A DNA stretch of 16,488 nucleotides from Phycisphaerae bacterium. Its GTDB lineage: Bacteria; Planctomycetota; Phycisphaerae; Sedimentisphaerales; Anaerobacaceae. Under the pieces are notes generated by a model, which searched no databases, had not been told where the DNA came from, and was given only the letters and a program-made list of their open reading frames with translations. Every line of letters starts with the position of its first letter. Position 1 is the stretch's first letter. Positions 14,073-16,488 of this stretch are shown here, one piece after another. Both the position numbers and the translations under genes were made by a program. The stretch is from contig DAOVNI010000006.1 of assembly GCA_030630315.1 (NCBI GenBank), forward strand, positions 1 through 16,488, read 5' to 3'.

Positions 14073-15365
14073 TTATTCACTATCCTCTTTTTTGTGTATT
14101 GAGCGGCCTGCCCCGTTAGAGCCTGTTCCTTTCGGGTCTCTAATGGGGTCTGTGAGCTGGTCCAGGATGCTTTTTTTGCTTTGCTCGGGCCTCGGGGTTT
14201 CAGGTTCAACCGGCTCTGTTTTAACTTTTCCATTTCCAACGACGGGTTCTGGCGGAACTGGTTTAGTCGGCTCAGTTAGTTTGCTCAGCAATTGTTCATC
14301 GGGTTTAGGCTCAGAAGTTTCAACGGGGACGACTTGCTCTGTTGCTGGAGGTTGGAGGGGAATCTCTTGCGATGCCGGTGCAGAGACAAGCTTATCGAGT
14401 ATATTTTCCACAGTGGTTCCAGATGCGAGAAAACCGCCGATTTGTGTAGTACTGACTGCACCACTTGTGGGCTGGGCCTGCTGCTGGGCAGTCGTAACGG
14501 TTTTGATGAAGAACGTTTCGAGCTTATCCATTGGAGAAGTTACGACGCAGTCAGCCTTTTCGTCTTGAATCAGCTGCTTTATCTTTTTAATAGCGGTATC
14601 GCTTATGTCGCCGGTAGTAATTTGCTTTTTATTTGTCTGCAGGAGAAGGTCTTTAACGTGGCCTTCGGCCTGGATTTTGCCGCCATAGAGGATTGCAATC
14701 CTATCGCATACGTCTTCAACGTCGGCGAGCAGATGACTGCAAAGCAAAACTGTCTTGCCACGTTTTTTAAGCTCCAGGACTAAATCCTTTATCTGCCTGG
14801 TTCCGATAGGGTCAAGTCCGGTTGTGGGCTCATCCAATATAAGTAAGTCGGGGTCGTTTATCAGTGCCTGTGCCAGGCCGATTCTGCGTGCCATACCTTT
14901 TGAAAACGTTCCAACGGGCCTGTTTGCGACGGCCTTCAGGCCTACCATATCGAGGAGGGCTTCGATACGCATTTTCCGCACCCTGGCAGGCAGGCCAAAT
15001 AGTCTGCCATAGAAATCCAGGGTTTCGCGTGCGTTCAAATACCTGTAGAGATAGGACTCTTCCGGCAGAAAGCCTATCCGAGCGCTGATTTTAGGGTCGG
15101 CGCCGCTGCCGCCGAGGCATAATGCTCTTCCCTTTGTCGGATAAAGTAAGCCGAGCAGCATTTTGAGGGCGGTTGTTTTGCCTGAGCCATTGGGACCTAA
15201 AAGGCCGAAAACTTCATTGTAGTGAATCCGTAAATTCAGGTCATCGACGGCATAGATCTTGTCCCGACCCCACCAGTCGGAAAAAATCTTGGTCAAAGAA
15301 AAAGTCTCAACCGCATATTCCATATTTCGTGGCCCGTGATTCGTGGCTCGTGGTTCGTATTGCAT
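14073..15365 (-). CDS. ABC-2 type transporter ATP-binding protein with long Pro-rich C-terminal tail
   Basis: Nucleotide-binding subunit for the permease encoded next. Numbered from the ATG at 15365 (430 residues): Walker A GPNGSGKTT (57-65), a Q-loop region reading FLPEES (99-104) with E in place of Q, signature FSKGM (154-158), Walker B LLILDEP (174-180), D-loop GLD, and switch histidine H211 (CSHLLADVEDVC). After residue 285 comes a tail of about 145 residues, rich in P, T, E and K, holding three copies of a short motif: ILDKLVSAP (322), LLSKLTEPT (359), ILDQLTDPI (400). The first 14 residues (MQYEPRATNHGPRN) are encoded by the heptad tract; homology starts at MEYAVETF, so the ATG at 15321-15323 may be the true start. 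Neither start has a clear ribosome-binding site. Confidence 0.9.
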   Translation of the reverse strand: MQYEPRATNHGPRNMEYAVETFSLTKIFSDWWGRDKIYAVDDLNLRIHYNEVFGLLGPNGSGKTTALKMLLGLLYPTKGRALCLGGSGADPKISARIGFLPEESYLYRYLNARETLDFYGRLFGLPARVRKMRIEALLDMVGLKAVANRPVGTFSKGMARRIGLAQALINDPDLLILDEPTTGLDPIGTRQIKDLVLELKKRGKTVLLCSHLLADVEDVCDRIAILYGGKIQAEGHVKDLLLQTNKKQITTGDISDTAIKKIKQLIQDEKADCVVTSPMDKLETFFIKTVTTAQQQAQPTSGAVSTTQIGGFLASGTTVENILDKLVSAPASQEIPLQPPATEQVVPVETSEPKPDEQLLSKLTEPTKPVPPEPVVGNGKVKTEPVEPETPRPEQSKKSILDQLTDPIRDPKGTGSNGAGRSIHKKEDSE

Positions 15366-15404
15366 ATCTCGTAAATAATCAATAATCAGTAATCAATAAT
15401 CAAT
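15314..15404. repeat. Thirteen-unit heptanucleotide repeat tract at the P-ATPase/ABC-ATPase junction
   Basis: The tract divides without a break into thirteen 7-base units on the plus strand: CATATTC, CATATTT, CGTGGCC, CGTGATT, CGTGGCT, CGTGGTT, CGTATTG, CATATCT, CGTAAAT, AATCAAT, AATCAGT, AATCAAT, AATCAAT. It covers the last four codons and the stop of the P-type ATPase (IDY end, stop 15393-15395), the whole intergenic gap, and the first 17 codons of the ABC ATPase. The unit drifts from an AATCAAT type to a CGTGGYY type along its length. Confidence 0.88.
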
Positions 15405-16488
15405 TTTTTCGTGGCCAAGCTCCTCGCCGTATCGGACAAGTCGAGCACTGTTAAAAACAACAATCAATGAGCCGGCAAAATGCAGAACGGCGGCGTAAAC
15501 CACCGGCAGCCACCCTGCTGCTGCCGCCGCATCACCAAGAATAATAAACATTATCCCAAAGCCGAGATTCTGATTAATAACTGCTCTTGTTTTTCGTGAA
15601 AGTCGCACGAGGAAGGGAAGCCGCTTTAAGTCATCGCTCATCAGGGCAATCGAGGCAGAGTTTATGGCCACATCGCTGCCGGCAGCCCCCATAGCAATTC
15701 CAAGGTCGCCGGCCGCCAGAGCAGGTGCATCGTTTATACCATCTCCGACAACGACGACGGTGTGGCCGTCTTTTTTAATTTGCTCAACAATCGAGAGTTT
15801 GTCCTGAGGCAGACAATGCGCCTTAAAATCGGTACAGCCCAGCTCGGCAGCAACCCTGTTGGCGACCTCGTCTCTGTCGCCGGTCAGCATAGTTACTCTT
15901 TTTATGCCGATATCGAACAGCTCCTTGACGGCTTGTTTGGCTTCGGGTCTGGTTTTGTCCTGCAAACCAATCCAGCCGATGCACTTTGAATCCTTTGCTA
16001 CATAAAGGGTGCTGAAGCCCTGCTCCTCGTGAAGGCCGGGGTCGGAAACGTTGCTTATATCTACATTGTTTTCCTTCAGGAAGGTATCCCTGCCGACAAT
16101 AATTTTTGCGGAATCGACCAGAGCAGTTACGCCTTTGCCGGGTGTTTCCTGGAAATTGTCCGGGGCAGGTAAGGAAAGGTTTGCTTCTTTGGCGACCTCC
16201 TGCAGGGCCCTTGCGGCGGGGTGTTTGCTCATCTGCTCGGCGGAAGCAGCGGCGGTTAATAATTCGGCAGGTTCAATATTTTCAGCGGGCGTCAGTTTGG
16301 TCACATACAACCGACCGGTCGTTACCGTCCCGGTCTTGTCAAAGACCATTGCCGTCATCTTGCCCGCAATCTCAAGGTCGGCTACATTTTTTATCAGGAT
16401 GCCGAGGCGAGCAGAGGCCGATATCGCCGCAACCATCGCCGTAGGAGTCGCCAGAATCAAGGCGCAGGGACACGAAACAACAAGTATC
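15393..16488 (-). CDS. Heavy-metal P1B-type ATPase, C-terminal part
   Basis: Exports (or moves) soft metal ions across the inner membrane using ATP. The frame stays open to the window edge, so the N-terminal metal-binding and first membrane segments are missing. The first visible residues include VVSCPCALILATPTA, the CPC metal-binding motif of helix 6. Then come DKTGTVTTG with the phosphorylated Asp, SKHP (HP motif of the nucleotide domain), ETPGKG, MLTGDRDEVA, VGDGINDAPALAAGD and two final helices ending HFAGSLIVVFNSARL. CPC fits Cu+, Zn2+, Cd2+ or Pb2+ transport. The last helix lacks the MxxSS of CopA and looks nearer the Zn/Cd/Co type, so a ZntA-like role is a guess. The last codons (KIDY) lie in the heptad tract. 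The reading frame has a TTG near 16460, but this is internal. Confidence 0.92.
   Translation of the reverse strand, partial: ILVVSCPCALILATPTAMVAAISASARLGILIKNVADLEIAGKMTAMVFDKTGTVTTGRLYVTKLTPAENIEPAELLTAAASAEQMSKHPAARALQEVAKEANLSLPAPDNFQETPGKGVTALVDSAKIIVGRDTFLKENNVDISNVSDPGLHEEQGFSTLYVAKDSKCIGWIGLQDKTRPEAKQAVKELFDIGIKRVTMLTGDRDEVANRVAAELGCTDFKAHCLPQDKLSIVEQIKKDGHTVVVVGDGINDAPALAAGDLGIAMGAAGSDVAINSASIALMSDDLKRLPFLVRLSRKTRAVINQNLGFGIMFIILGDAAAAAGWLPVVYAAVLHFAGSLIVVFNSARLVRYGEELGHEKIDY

Noticed and set aside
15314..15404. Could the tandem repeats be a CRISPR array?
   Set aside because: Units are 7 bases with no spacers and no cas genes nearby; CRISPR repeats are over 20 bases and separated by unique spacers.
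16401..16460. A TTG start for the P-type ATPase near 16460
   Set aside because: The frame continues upstream through the CPC motif to the window edge, so this codon is internal and the gene is simply cut off.

Overview
The window reads as chromosomal DNA of a free-living, polysaccharide-degrading Gram-negative-type bacterium. It is most likely a planctomycete of the Phycisphaerae kind, with Verrucomicrobiota or Lentisphaerota as alternatives. This rests on gene style only: twin-arginine (Tat) exported secreted enzymes, a divergent GH10 xylanase, a TPR-like membrane protein beside an ABC-2 exporter, and repeat-filled gene junctions. No rRNA or marker gene here settles it. All eleven protein genes lie on the minus strand, so transcription runs from high to low coordinates. 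No tRNA, rRNA, CRISPR array, transposase or phage gene was seen.

In the direction of transcription, the right third (16488 to 8618) holds a membrane and DNA-repair cluster. It begins with the C-terminal part of a CPC-type heavy-metal P-type ATPase, cut by the window edge. Next come an ABC-2 type ATPase with a long proline-rich tail, its permease with a large extracytoplasmic domain, a membrane-anchored TPR-like protein, and a UvrD/PcrA helicase whose start overlaps the previous stop (ATGA). The junctions in this cluster contain degenerate tandem repeats with a strict 7-base period. One junction also holds a double-hairpin palindromic element. Some of the 7-base repeats run into coding sequence: the helicase linker, the ATPase N-terminus and the P-ATPase C-terminus.

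The middle (8617 to 3888) is a secreted carbohydrate module of three genes, each with its own leader and a Tat signal of the form NRRxFL: an L-fucose-isomerase-like protein, a GH10 endo-xylanase, and a second, diverged L-fucose-isomerase-like protein. A strong intrinsic terminator and a good promoter with a palindrome at the presumed transcription start separate the first isomerase gene from the xylanase. The second isomerase gene has its own TATAAT promoter. Export of a sugar-isomerase-fold protein is unusual, because classical members are cytoplasmic. Two of them around a xylanase suggest an undescribed step of hemicellulose breakdown or sensing outside the cytoplasm.

The left part (3735 to 1) is a tight housekeeping run: glucose-6-phosphate isomerase (pgi, GTG start), an AEC-family permease overlapping it (TGATG), mannose-1-phosphate guanylyltransferase (manC-like) overlapping or abutting that, and the first 60 codons of ruvX/yqgF. 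Pgi and the guanylyltransferase fit one route from glucose-6-phosphate through fructose-6-phosphate and mannose phosphates to GDP-mannose. The mannose-6-phosphate isomerase and phosphomannomutase are not in the window.
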